This document shows, piece by piece, positions 1 to 12,242 of a DNA stretch of 64,000 nucleotides. The notes under the pieces were generated by a model. That model worked only from the letters and a program-made list of their open reading frames with translations, was not told the DNA's origin and searched no databases. The translations under genes were made by a program, and so were the position numbers. Numbering within the stretch: the stretch's first letter is position 1; the number at the start of each line of letters is the position of its first letter. Source of the stretch: Ophthalmolycus amberensis (lineage: Eukaryota; Chordata; Actinopteri; Perciformes; Zoarcidae); NCBI GenBank assembly GCA_024529925.1, contig JAFEUB010001120.1:1037501-1101500 (forward strand), given 5' to 3'.

Positions 1-680
1 GTTTATTGCCACGGGTTCAAGGTTTAACAAAAAAAAAAAAAAAAAGGTAAAATCTCAACATAACACAGCTTTGCTTACAGCTTGAAACAATGTGCTGCAG
101 ATGAGCTTCATATTTCTTTGTGCTGTTTCTTCTTCTTTAAAATGTATAAATAACACAAAAGCTGCTTCAAAAAAAACAAACCGGTGAGATTTTGTGACCT
201 CACCCAGCCGCACACTGCCAGACTACACCTCTTGTTTCGACCGTTGTCATTGCCGCTCAGAATCCATCAGCTTGTAATGTTTTCTCTTTAACAAAATTAA
301 ATCTGTAAAGATCTGTAACGTTTTCACCTCGAACGCAGCTTCTGGAGGCCGTCAAGAAGTCGTTTACATATATGAAGGGTTTATAAAGGGAGACAAACTA
401 CGCTCTCATGTTTATGTATGTTTCTACATGAAAACATCTGCCAGGAGTAACCTGTGTGTACATTGCTTTTTTTTTTTTTTTTTTAAAGATAATTACCCCC
501 ATCTGTACTGTTATGATCCCCTCCCTTCCTGCCAATGTAAATGTTTTGTACAACTACATGGTTTGTATATGATAAATGCATTGTAACTGCATTATTTAAA
601 AACCTTTACCGTGTAAAACACAAGAAACGCAAATGTCTTCTTTTGTTTTTTTGGGTCATTTATAAAAAGAAAATAAATTA
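1..680 (+). other. Probable 3' UTR of an upstream plus-strand gene
   Basis: AT-rich, non-coding sequence with long A and T runs and a canonical AATAAA at 672-677 on the plus strand, which is what the end of a 3' UTR looks like. The next gene, C1orf131, points the other way, so the two transcripts would converge and could overlap. In human, C1orf131 is flanked on this side by TRIM67 in the convergent orientation, so TRIM67 is the synteny-based guess. No coding sequence of that gene is inside the window, so the identity is inference only. Confidence 0.3.
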
Positions 681-946
681 ACTGTGATGGAATATGATTT
701 GACCGAGGTCTCCGGTGTCGTGCATTTACGTCCCCGCCTACCGTGCCCCCTTCAGGGTCGGTAAATTGGATTTCTGTCTCCAGTAACACCGTCCTCTGGA
801 AATCAGCCTCACGGCTCACGTTGTTTTCGTCTCTCGTGCTCTTCCTCATAACACTGCACACAGTCCTGCAGTAAGATGAGTCACTGACGGTGTTTGGAAG
901 CCAGTTCTTTCTCTGGTCTGCTGATGTTTTCCCATCCTGGAAGCTC

Positions 947-1092
947 ACCTGCAAACACAAACACGCATATTTCAACCATGAAACATTAACCCTCAACTCT
1001 GAAGTGAAGACCAGTAGGTGTCCAAACTTTGGGGGCACTATGTCTCCTAATTCCTTTTCGATCATTAGCTAGAAGTACAAAAACACACTCAC
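947..1092 (-). other. Putative 3'-UTR intron of C1orf131
   Basis: The TAG stop codon (1093-1095) is followed at once by a consensus donor, GTGAGTG, on the minus strand. A good acceptor (TTTGCAG) sits at about 947-953. If used, the stop is the last triplet of its exon and a UTR exon lies below 947. A junction directly after the stop is too close to trigger nonsense-mediated decay. No transcript data are available here. Confidence 0.45.
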
Positions 1093-3678
1093 CTATTTGC
1101 GTCTCTTGTTGCCTTTGACTTTCTGGATCTCCTTGGAGCTGAGGATCAGCATGCCGTTCTTGAAGCGGCCCACCTGACCTGTGGGGGCCGAGCCAGAACC
1201 AGAACTAGAGGGCACCTTCTTCTTCTTGTCCCTGGTGGAGATAGCAGCACAATCAAACACAGGTTTCAACCACTCAGACGCGACAAGACAGCCTGTACAA
1301 CTATCTGTCCATTCTGTTATGCTAAATCAAAAACACTAGTGCTGTGTTTTCTATCCATACATTATGATAGACACTTAATATAATACAGATTCAAGAACAC
1401 TTGAAATGTTTGCTGACTGTTGGTTTGAGCGCGTCTCTTCCAAATTACATGTTTAGCCTCACCCACCTTTGATTACTCTGCTTCTTCTTTTTCTTCAGGT
1501 CCTACGAAGCAACAATACAGGATATAATAAGAACAGGTGGAGTATATATATATTTTAATACCACTATTGTGTTTATTTTAATACATTTTAAAATGTGTGA
1601 ATGATTTAATGGAAATGGGTCTCTATTGTAATTGATTGTAGGTGCAGCTCTTACCGGCTGAACCTCCTTTGCTTTCTGCTTCTTCTCTTTGATCTGCTGC
1701 TGCATCATCTTGTAGTTGACGTAGTCCTTCTTGGGAGGCTGATTAGGAGACAATAATTAACTTGTGAATTGGTCACTTTGCTACTAACAATGCTGTGGTG
1801 CTAATTAAATAGGTACAGGACTTTAGAAAAGCTGTTTTCCTTACTCGGGCCCCCAGCATGATGGCTCTGTCCTGTTCAAAAACACGCTGCTGCTCCTTCT
1901 TATAGCCGGTGATTCCAAACCGATGGACCTCAAGACGAGTCTGATGCCAACAAATACAGTTTAAAGCCAAACACGTCACAGCGATACAGTGAGCTAAGTA
2001 ACAATTTCCACACAGCGAGGCAGCTACTAAATGAGAAGAACCAATTCACACAATGCAAGAATGATAGTTTAAACATCTTTACAAAGAAAACAACACACAC
2101 AGTACATTTTGATAAAACTGTCACCTTTTCCAAGTTGAGCTCTTCCAGCTGGCCGCTTTCCTCCTCCTCTGTCATCTTCTGAGGGGCCTTGAAGTGAGGA
2201 TGGCACATAACCAAAGGCGTTGGCGACAAAGACAAGGGGAGAGGGAAAGTGAAGAGAATGGAAGGTGACAAGAAGAACACAAACAGAGACGGTTGACTAA
2301 AGGTCACACAGCAGCACGGAAGGGGTTAGGTTTAAAATGTCAGAGATGTAAAGCGTTCTGCGTTTGCACAAATAAGACTACTTGATGTAAAATTTGGTTT
2401 GAATAAAACAATGTAATGGTTCTTAAACACTATTACGGGTGCACATTTTCCAAAATGCTACTCCTAGATCTTTAGCACTGGCGGGGCAAGACAATTCACA
2501 GTTAAAGCACCTGAGAACAGGTCATACCGTGACATGAATAAAAAGGATTTGGCCTTCAGGTCATTCGTCTAAGTTGAACCTTTACACATATTTTGTATGA
2601 AGGATGTACACGGTGAGCTAAAGCAGTATAGACTTACAGGCATTTTGTCAGGGTGCTGTAGTCTGCTTGGTTTTCTGTTTCTTTCTGGGGTCCTGAAATA
2701 TTACAACCTTCACCCGGCTCACCCGCTGGATGGTTGGACCTGAACGAGAAAAGGAGGCGTGAATGAAATGAATGGTGCGAGATGAGGAGGCCAGATGAGG
2801 GGAGAGTTTTAAAACATAGTATATTGACAGCTGTGCATATGTACGGATGCTAAACCGAAAATGATAGATATATCTATCACATGTGCGTTGTTACTCAGCT
2901 TGTTGCTATGCTGCCCACCTGTTTGCTCAGTCTTTGGTTGTTGCTGCTGGTGTTCGGCTCCCACATGATCTACTCGGTTGTCTTCACTGCAGATATCCTC
3001 GGCTGCAGGGAACTCCTCTTCCTCGTATCTTTTTCTCTTTTTCTTCTTCTGAGACTTGAGCTTCTTTTTGGATGCTGGTCCATCATCTGAAACGTCAGTC
3101 AACAACAACATCTCATTCAAGTCCCTGCAACTTGTTGGTAAACATGATCAACTTGTATGTGCGCTGAACACATCATTTCCTTAATACACAAGACAACAGC
3201 TGAATATGACATCAGCATTTGTCTCTGTAATTACACATTAATACAAACTAAGCAACGCGACAACTTTGCCATAAATTCTAACTTCACAAAAATCACAATG
3301 TTATAATGTTGATAACTTTTTCAACCATATGTTTACTATTGAGGTTGTAATATTGGATTGCATAGACGCTGGATTCACTAGACAATCACCATTACGACTT
3401 GAATTACAACTCACTTGATTGAATTTGTTTGTGCTGTGATCGGCGGCAACAAATACCGTATTTTTAGTTTTCAACAGTTGTATAATGTCTGCAGACCCAC
3501 AGCAAGCCAAATAAGCTAACGTTAGCTAGCTAGAATGAACAAACAGCACCAGCATTTTAAGGTATGCTAGGTTTACTAGCATACCTTAAAATGGTAGCTA
3601 TCAGCACTTACCAAACTCGTAAAGTTTATCCAAAACGTGCTCGAGAGACAGACAATCTCCGTCTTTCTTTCCGTTCAT
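1093..3678 (-). CDS. C1orf131: C1orf131 orthologue (DUF4602 nucleolar, SSU-processome protein), 8 coding exons
   Basis: Small lysine-rich nucleolar protein; the human orthologue is a component of the small-subunit processome in ribosome assembly. Coding exons from the start codon: 3612-3678 (MNGKKDGD...), 2919-3086, 2638-2739, 2125-2187, 1845-1940, 1655-1738, 1467-1501, 1093-1231, all bounded by AG/GT. Diagnostic conserved blocks are LEVHRFGITGYKKEQQ followed by AIMLGAR (1845-1940), PPKKDYVNYK (1655-1738) and GQVGRFKNGMLILSSKEI near the C-terminus. Lys/Arg-rich stretches in exons 2, 7 and 8 fit nucleolar localisation. Exon lengths sum to 754 nt, one more than a multiple of three. Exon 3, read in the frame giving KVVIFQDPRKK, hits a TGA before its GTAAGT donor, whereas exon 4 must begin in phase 0. 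There is therefore a frame break in exon 3 (see findings). The gene shares a promoter region with gnpat. Confidence 0.92.
3553..3593. repeat. Perfect 18-bp inverted repeat (hairpin) in C1orf131 intron 1
   Basis: Two exactly complementary 18-bp arms (3553-3570 and 3576-3593) flank a 5-base GTTTA loop. It lies about 18 bp inside intron 1 of C1orf131, next to the shared promoter. In the minus-strand RNA it would form a stable stem close to the 5' splice site at 3611. Confidence 0.85.
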
Positions 3679-3970
3679 TTCAAGCTAATGGTAGAAACAG
3701 GATAAAAGCAAAAATAGTTCTTAATTCTCGGGACTCAACGACAACAGCCGTTTCACAACATGCAATGTAAGCACGTGTGACGATGGTTGATCCTTCACGG
3801 CTACCGTAGTTGCGGAAATGCCCCTGACGTGCCAGTTAGTACGCCGATGAGAAGTTCTCCGGGTAACAACTTAACACTTTACATATCAAGAGGCAAGAAC
3901 CGCACAAACAGCCCTGAACGTATAAGTTCAATGGTCGCAGTGTGTATGAGTTTGTAAATTGTGACAAAGA
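3679..3970. promoter_or_regulatory. Bidirectional promoter between C1orf131 and gnpat
   Basis: Only 292 bp separate the two start codons, which diverge. No TATA box is obvious. A head-to-head pair at this spacing normally shares a bidirectional housekeeping promoter, and the human orthologues are arranged the same way. Transcription start sites cannot be placed from sequence alone. Confidence 0.7.
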
Positions 3971-6900
3971 ATGGCTTCCGGCGCTGTTTATTCGGTATGT
4001 ATGCTTCGCTTTGCTTGGCAATAGCTAAGCTAACTTGACAAGCTCTTAAATTGCTGTATCTCAGCGCACACTATTTCACATTACACTCAAACGGATTCAA
4101 TCAGATTTTATACTTATGTAACAAAACAGTGAACAGTAAAGGGATATTTAATTTGGCAATTTTGTGTTTTGCTTTGCGACGTTTTTCACTGATACAACCA
4201 CTGTTGAGCAATCGTCCCTTTACATTCATTTAATGCATGCAGCCTGCAGGACATTTCTTTTAATACAACTAAAAATAGATAAAGGCAACTCTATTTGCAG
4301 AGCACCTTTTATTACACGTAAATTCAATTAGCTTTACATTAAACTGCAGTAAAGTGTTGCAAAACAAAACAAGAGTGTACTTTGCTAACAAGTATCCTCA
4401 ATCTAGTTCACACTACAATGCAGTTTAATTACAAACTTAAGGTACTTATTTGAGTATATCTATTTTGTGGTAGCATACATTTTGCATGATCAAATATTGC
4501 GCTTTTTTACTTCACCATAGTTATTTTAATAATCAAACTACTAGTTGCTTTCGAAATTTTGACATACAAAATGTAACCAATGAAGTATTGTTATGGATTA
4601 AACTGATAAAATACAGTTAGCTCCACCTACAAGGTACAAGTATTACATTATAATACTATAGATGAAATGCAGGACTTTGAAAGCAGTATGTTTACACTGT
4701 GGTACTGCTACTTTACCTTTTTCGTGATCCTATCTAAATAAGGCTCATGCTTTCTTACAACACAGAAAGGGTCACACATTTTGATAGGAGTGGTCAGAGA
4801 CTGGTGCCCTAAAGTGTGCCCCGTGTCAATGTTTGGTCAACTAATCAGGTGTTTTTATATTCAAATTGAAGTGTCACAGAGAGGTGAAATCCAGGGCTTT
4901 ACAAAAATGAAGAACAAGCATTTCTATTACTTCTTTACAGTTCCGTACTGTGAATTTGTCAACAATATGTTAAAACATGTTATGGTTTCAGTAATGCACA
5001 ACTAATAAATATGTATATATGTTATGATTCTTGTTTTTAATAGCATAGAGACCCTATGCTGAAGAAGAGAGATGACTTTGAGGACATTTTGGAAGAGAGG
5101 AGGAACTCCAGCGACTTGAGATACGCCCTCAGGTGTTACACGCCGCTCTTCTATAAAGGCGTGGCACCCTGTAAACCCAGCATGCTGAAGAGCATGGTGC
5201 TTCAGTCTGATCAACTGCACTATGTCATCAATCAGGTGAGGGTGACGTGGTCCGACAGTAGGTTCATATTCTGGTAATGGACGAGGCCTCGAGATTGCAC
5301 TCAAAAGTTGGCTGGTTAGTTAAGAGAAGTGCCTTTTAGTTTCTAGTCTTTATTGTACATTTACATCTACATACAGTAGACAAGAATTAATAAACGTTCT
5401 TCTCTTCATAGAGATGACATTTATTTATTTATCAGCTTATAGAGAAAAAAATTCAGACAGTTGTATTAATGGTAAGTTTAATTAATAAACCATATTTCAA
5501 ATTAGTACAGACATGTGCATTTTCACAACTAATTAACAGAAGGTAGATTCTAATTTATAACAAAAATGGCTATTAGCTATAAGATACTAAAAAGTATAAT
5601 TTTCAAGGCTATTGCAGATACACAGCATATACCAGTTTATTAATTTCGCTATTACTGTACACCTTTCTACCATAACAAATATATATTATTTTATTTTATA
5701 TGTTTTATTTCATCCCTGTATTTTAAATTCTGCACTCACTTAATTTTCTTTTTATATTTAATGTGCATTGTTGGAGGGAGCCTGAGATCGAAAATTTGTA
5801 TTGCCAAAAACATATTTCTCCTCCTGGGCATATATTTGCATATGACGTAAAGAACTTGCAGAAAGTAGAAAGAGTCCCATGTTCTGGTATTCAGATGTCA
5901 AATATTCACATTTTTATTATTTCTTTTATTAAGCGGTTTTATTGTTTTAATTGACCATTTTATTTTGAATGGTCAAGGTTACCAAAGAGACGGGCAGGGA
6001 GACCGGTGACGTCCGGGACGAGGCGTCAGCCATCTTGGAGGAGATGGCTCACTCTCTGCAGCTCAGCACCGTTCGCTTCTTTGCCTTCACACTCAGCAAG
6101 GTCTTTAAATCCTTGTTCAGGAGCATCTGTGTCAACGAAGAGGGCATCCAGAGGGTGAGAATACACATGTGACACTAAGAACAGAGTGCGAGTGAAAAGA
6201 TGACACAAACACACCTCATCTCTTCTTTGCTTCGGTCGTTAGCTCCAGCAGGCCATCCGGGAGCACCCGGTAGTCCTGTTACCCAGTCACCGCAGTTACA
6301 TGGACTTCCTGCTGATGTCGTACCTGCTGTACACCTACGACCTGACTCTGCCTGTCATTGCTGCCGGCATGGGTAAGCATGGAAACGAGCAAGATACACC
6401 GAGTTACAAGCACATAATGTGCAGTGTGTTTTGACTCTGTTTGAGAAAGGTGTTTGTTCTTTATTATAGCATTTCTTTTCAATCTACACCTACTAGAGTT
6501 GGTGTCAGCTGAAGCATATTTAGTATTAGTATATTTAGTATTTACAAAGTTTAATTCAATCAAATTATGGGCAGAATAATAGTAACACTCCTTAATATGA
6601 TGCAGTCCAACACCATCACGACTTGCACACACACCAACAGTTTGTTTGTCCCTGCAGACTTCATGGGGATGAAATTTGTTGGCGAGATGCTCCGGATGTC
6701 TGGAGCTTTCTTCATTCGGAGGTCATTTGGCGGAGACAAGCTGTACTGGGCTGTCTTCTCGGAGTATGTCAAGACCATGCTCAAGGTGTGGAGAACTTTC
6801 TTTCATCCTAAATCTTTTTTTTTTCTTTTTTTTTTTTCTTGAAGAAGTGACTGTTTTGTCCTACGGTCGTGGAGTTGTGGCATTTTTGTGTGAGGCCATT

Positions 6901-9637
6901 TTCACGGTACTACAAAGCTCGTTTCTTCAATTAGTTCACAATGACAGCAACATTTTATCATTTTGATTTTTGATGATTTATGTTTTATTTTTAGAATGGA
7001 TTTGCACCAGTTGAATTTTTCCTAGAGGGCACCAGAAGCCGGACGTCCAAGTCTTTGACTCCAAAGTTGGGTAAGGTAAAAGCAAAAGCAACCGTAAACT
7101 CTCCGAGCTTTACATGGGAAAAATAAAACACCTGTCAAACATCTGCAGTTGGATGTTTTATGAGACCCATGTTAGATAATGTGTTGTAGTTTTTCCTGCC
7201 AGCACATTTTCACGTTAAAACATATTTTTAGCAAATTCAAAATATCACAGGATATGATATATACATGTTTTGACATGGTTCTGCAAATATTTCCAATTTT
7301 CTGTGGTGCAACTGGTTAGACACATTTCTTTCTGTCCTCTCCCAGGTCTGTTGAATATAGTCATGGATCCGTTCCTTAAAGGCCAGGTGTTTGATGTTAA
7401 CGTGGTCCCAGTCAGCATCAGCTATGAGCGGATCTTAGAGGAGACGCTTTATGCCAGAGAGCTGCTGGGTATTCCCAAACCCAAGGAGTCCACTTCAGTG
7501 AGTCATTTAAACGTCTGTGGCCGGTTACACAAAACACCTTAAGTTAAGATACGCTTAACGACGAGCACGTGATTTTACACTTTATTTGACTGGCAGTGAT
7601 GGTTTGTCTGACCTTCTACAGTTGGATCACTCTACTTTTCGCAGCTGCGCTCTTCCAGCTCCTTTGCAATTAATACTGGATCTTTCCAGTCAGTAATAGA
7701 TAAGGTATTTCATGTCAACAGTGTGTGTGACGCGCCATCCATCGAGTTTCAAACGCCCTTACCCGTCGGCTGAACACTCGTGAAGTTCCCATAAAATCAA
7801 GAGGACGAGAGAGCGCGGCACACTTGCTGTCTTCCCCAAAAGTGTGCAGGGTGATGGATTGGACCCACTTCAGGGTTCAAGATCCTGTACAATATGAAGA
7901 CCAATTTCTTCACAGAAAAAAACAAAACAACGGTCAGACAATATCCAGTTTCCTTAACTGAGGGATTATTTTAAGGGATTCTGTGCTATACCCTCAAGTA
8001 AGTCCCTCAGCTAAGAAGAAAATAAGCCTCATACTTGAGGAGAAAACTTGAGGTGTTTTGTGTAACCAGCCCATGACTTGTTGATGAAAGATCAATGGAA
8101 ACACTTGCTAATTATTGTTATGCAAAACCTGTACAAGTCATATTTTGCAGCCTGTACACTTGTGCTGAGATGTGGCTCTCTGCACATCACTTCATCTGCT
8201 TTTCTTGTGCATCTTTCCTTTTCTAGGGTCTGTTCGAAGCCAGAAAGGTCCTCAGTGAAGACTACGGCAGCATCCATGTGTACTTTGGCCAACCTGTGTC
8301 TGTTAGAAGTTTAGCCGAGGGCAAAGTTGACCGCTGCCAGTTCAACCTCGTACCCAGGTGTGATATCTCAACATTAAATGACGTGTGTCGTTTAAAGAAC
8401 AATAAGGCATCTTGTGTTTGTATTGTGCCTGCCTTAATGTTCATACAAAATCTCTACATTCAAATTTATATTTCCATTTTTGAAAACTGTCAGTGAACAC
8501 CTCAAGCCTGCTCTTTATTCTAGTAGGGGTGATTATCTAAACGATGTGTTGGCGATCAGAACTTTAGCTTTACTTTTTTCATGGGACTAAAAACCTGGAT
8601 TAACTGTAATATTTCCATTCAAGACACATCCCTAGCAGGGCCGGTGAGGACATCCACAGCTTTGTGAATGACTCGGCCTACAAGCTGGTGCGGGCCCAGG
8701 AGGAGAACATGGTCCTGAAGCCGTGGGTCCTTCTGGCCTCCCTGCTGCTCCAGAACCAGGCGGCGGGGCAGAAACAGGGGATAGCACTGGACGAGCTGAC
8801 TGCACAGGCCGTGTGGCTCAGAGACCTCTCCCGGCAGTACGGAGCCTTCCTCCACTGGCCTGGTACATACCGAGCCCGCGACTTAAGTGTTCACAATCAT
8901 GCTACTGTCTCTCTGTGTGCTGAAGTGGGTTATGTTTCTCTCCTTTAGACCAAATGAGTCCGTCAGAAGTAGTTTCCTCCGGTCTTTCCCTGCATCGAGG
9001 TCTAGTGAGGATCTGTGAGGGAAAAGTCCAGCTGGCAGTGGAACAAGGTTTGTGTTTGTTGCTTTGATTTCAGTTTTTCATTCATGTCATTTTTATTTCA
9101 TGTAACTTCAGGGTAACTCTACAAAATGAGGTTACAGAGCACATTTAAGGCATCTAGCAGTCACTCAATAATAATAACAATAATAAAACATTGCACATTA
9201 TTTGTATATCACCATAATCACCATATAAACAGTTAATAAATGGTTTACAACACACTATGATGTAGTTGTAAGCAGATATATATTAATGTACACTTATATA
9301 AAAGTAAATGATCACAACTGTGTTTTACTTAGTTGTCATTCATTTATTAAATGTTTGTATCCTGCTCATTCATACTAAATAGGTTAAAATAAAGCGTTAC
9401 CAATGCATGAAAACAGTTGTGGCATTTTCTGACTCTGGACTTTGTACTGAAGAAGGAGCACCGGTGGGGCCAGGGGAGCCTCACAGCACCGTCACTCCGG
9501 AAGAGAAGCTCTTGAGCCAGGCGGTCATCGTCCTCTCCTGCGCCTCCTACAGGAACCAGGCGCTGCACGTCTTTCTCCGGCCGGCTCTGCTGGCCTCAGC
9601 CATCCACGCTGCTTCCTCCAACCAAAAACGTAAGACT

Positions 9638-9678
<41 letters not shown>

Positions 9679-11982
9679 GCGGTTTGCCTGTTTAGAAACG
9701 CTGCAAACTACACATTTAGTTGTTTTATTTTCATAGTTTCACTCTCGACATTCCACAACATAAAGTAGACTTTTGTGATGATGTGTTTTGCAGAGGAGGT
9801 CTTCAACGGTTTCAGCTTCCTAAGAAACATGTTTTCCAATGAGTTCATCCTCTGTCCCGGAGCTACAGTGCAGGTGAGGAGCAGCATTTAGATACTGCTG
9901 TGCTTGAAATAAATGTCGGCTGAATGTAGAAACGTGGGTGACTTTGTTGTGAATACGTGATTGCGTGGCCATAGCCTTCATATGTCACTCTTGTGTTCTG
10001 CAGGACTTTGAGGAGGCCTGCTACCTGCTGCTGAAGACCGGAGCTCTGCAGGTTACCGAGCAGGAGGTTCTGGTAACTGAAGGAGGACACAGAACACTGG
10101 CCTTCCTCATCAGTATGCTGGATCCCTTCTTACAAGGATACCAGGTGAGGGAGACGCGTGGAGGTTGGTTGTGTTACATGTTTTGTATACAGAAGGGTAG
10201 TTGTGTGCATAATATTTAGTAAACGAAAAGCAGAGAGTATCTGCACATTGAATTGAAGACTCTGAACTTTTAGAATGTTTATGAACTATTAGAGTTGATG
10301 TTTCATTTATTCAGACCCTGATAGAGTGGAATTGTACTTCCATGTGTACTCTGCACACTGTTTGTTTTCTGACCGCTTGATATATTTATATCCTTGCCTG
10401 GACTTAAACTTAATTCCACATTGTATTTCATATTGCAAATACATGCATAAACAGTGTGGACACAAGTTAAAGTATATGCAAACATCCTGCTTGTTTTTAA
10501 CAACCAGAGCTGATGAAGAAAGTTTGTGTGTGTTACACTTCAGATGTCCTCTAGAGGAGGCTGATAACACATTATCAGTCTTAAGAGGTGTGTGTGTGGT
10601 TTCAGGTGGTGTGCCGGTTTCTGTGTGAAGAGGCCACTGAGTCTCTGACAGAAAAACTGTTTATTCCTGCCGTCCGGAAATTCATCATCAAACATCTTCT
10701 AGCAGGTTTTTCCTCCTTAAAAAGTTTCTCAAATCATTTCTGCCAGTTTTCTTTTTTTCACCTCAGCCCTCTACAAAATGTACTAAATGTGTGTGTTCTC
10801 CAGGTAGACTCAGGCACGCTGAAGTGTTGTCATCTGACCTTCAGAAAAACTCTCTGGCTGCTTTTCTAAGACTTGGAGCTGTTCAGAGAATCAAAGGGTA
10901 TGTTGCTTTTGATCATTCTTGAGTCCCTGGTTGGTCTTCTGATACAACAGCCAAGCTACAAATACAACACTTTAGTGACCGTTATACAGCATATTAATGA
11001 GGGAAGACCACCCTGACTTTGCTGTGATACCTTTTAGCTTAATTAATGGTTTCATGTGTATGATCATAGTGGTCATTATATCATATTAACATAGTTCATT
11101 GTGTGTATTGTCTCATTTTTGGCAAATTAATTGCACTCAAAATACGAGAGAGTCTGTAATGATAACTGTACAAAAGCAGGATTTAAGAGGCGCTGGATTA
11201 TTTACACAATTATCATATGTGTATTATATACATGTAATATATCAATATTTCATTTTTGAATGTCACGGTTATTGTCAATACCGGTATATTGCGACATCCC
11301 TACATGAAGGTTTAAAGTTTGAGGTGATTTGTTCAGCTTTTGTTGTCTGACTGAGCTGTGAATAAGAAGTGAGTTTCTTTGGTACATTTGTGTCAATTCA
11401 ATCTAATTTATTTCGGGACAAATTTGACTCAAAGTGCTTCACACACACACACACACTAATAACATCAGCACACAGCTCCAAAGTCTTCCACACACACACA
11501 GTGGAAGGGTTCATTGGTTCCTGCTGTTGTCTTGATTTTATGAATTTTACCCATTTTCTTTGTCATCATTACTTGATGCTTTGGTAATAGATTCTTTGTT
11601 ACGAGAGAGACAGAGAGACAGATATAGAGAGAGGGTCAGAGTTTGGGTTTTATTTACTCTGGATAATCAACAAAAAGCACCGCTAACCTTTTTCTCTGGA
11701 GCTACTTTAAAGCAAAGAAATAGTCCCCATGAACTGAAACTTGATTTTTTACTGAAAATAACAATTCAATGTTTTCACTCCAGTGTGGATCAGGGGACGT
11801 TAAAGGTGAACAAGGTGATGGTGAACTCACTGGAAGACACTCTAGGTAAGAAACAAAAACCCAGCAGGAATACATGAAGTTTTTCTTGCTCTACGAGGAA
11901 CTTTTAAAACAAATCTCAAATGTGCGTCTTTTGTCTAGGAGGAAAACTGCCCACTCAGAAAGCTGTCGCCGCTCGCCTCTAA
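3971..11982 (+). CDS. gnpat: gnpat: glyceronephosphate (DHAP) O-acyltransferase, 17 exons, 681 aa
   Basis: Peroxisomal matrix-side enzyme that acylates dihydroxyacetone phosphate, the committed first step of ether-lipid and plasmalogen synthesis, working with AGPS. Coding exons: 3971-3994, 5044-5235, 5978-6154, 6243-6372, 6658-6785, 6995-7070, 7346-7497, 8227-8357, 8624-8862, 8949-9047, 9453-9629, 9794-9873, 10004-10144, 10606-10705, 10804-10897, 11784-11845, 11939-11982. They total 2046 nt (681 aa; human 680) with all phases compatible. Acyltransferase blocks: HX4D as H147-D152 (SHRSYMD), FIRR at 193-196, EGTRSR at 228-233 and VPVSISY at 263-269. The C-terminus ARL is a PTS1 variant; human has AKL. 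The short first exon (MASGAVYS) is chosen because its donor phase joins HRDPMLKKRDDFEDILEERR. The N-terminus is about 15 aa shorter than human. The exon 11 acceptor could shift by 3 nt. Confidence 0.97.
4620..4740. repeat. Dispersed 'AAGTAC'-type teleost repeat fragment in gnpat intron 1
   Basis: Contains the words tacaagtattacattataatac, gaaatgcaggactttgaaag and ctgctactttacc, which recur in the copies at 14593-14790, 31820-31985 and 33570-33805. Intron 1 otherwise shows only AT-rich sequence. Confidence 0.5.
7519..8071. mobile_element. MITE-like element with ~25-bp terminal inverted repeats in gnpat intron 7
   Basis: The left end reads GGCCGGTTACACAAAACACC. The reverse complement of the right end (about 8047-8071) reads GGGCTGGTTACACAAAACAC and continues with CTCAAGTT against CTTAAGTT. 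The ends are therefore imperfect inverted repeats about 550 bp apart. The interior also has a nested inverted pair (ccttaactgaggg / ccctcagctaag). No transposase coding is visible, so it is non-autonomous. I could not define a target-site duplication, and the superfamily is not assigned. Confidence 0.75.
9638..9676. repeat. (CA)n microsatellite in gnpat intron 11
   Basis: About 19 uninterrupted AC repeats starting 8 bases after exon 11, directly beside the splice donor. Confidence 0.95.
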
Positions 11983-12236
11983 TTCAGCGACCTCGTTAGG
12001 CAGAAAGGGGATCGATGAGTGTCTGATCATTTTTTTTTTTTACCTGCATCCAACGATGTCTCTGCTCTTCCCTGCGTGGTCGGCCCGGTTCAGCCAAACG
12101 AAAGAATTGCCACCTGGTGACAGCTTGATTAGTTTTCTTTAATTTCACTATCTTCTCTTCACCTCTTTTCTCAATATGCTCCTTTTCTCTCTCACTCTCT
12201 CAGATCTTTCAATTACAAAAAGCTTTTATAAATGTT

Positions 12237-12242
12237 AATAAA
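12237..12242 (+). terminator. Poly(A) signal for gnpat
   Basis: Canonical AATAAA 255 bp after the gnpat stop codon, the first on the plus strand after the gene, giving a 3' UTR of about 0.27 kb. Confidence 0.7.

Noticed and set aside
592..1065. 157-aa minus-strand ORF below the C1orf131 stop
   Set aside because: It covers the proposed 3'-UTR exon; the sequence has no recognisable domain and the real gene frame has already stopped at 1093.
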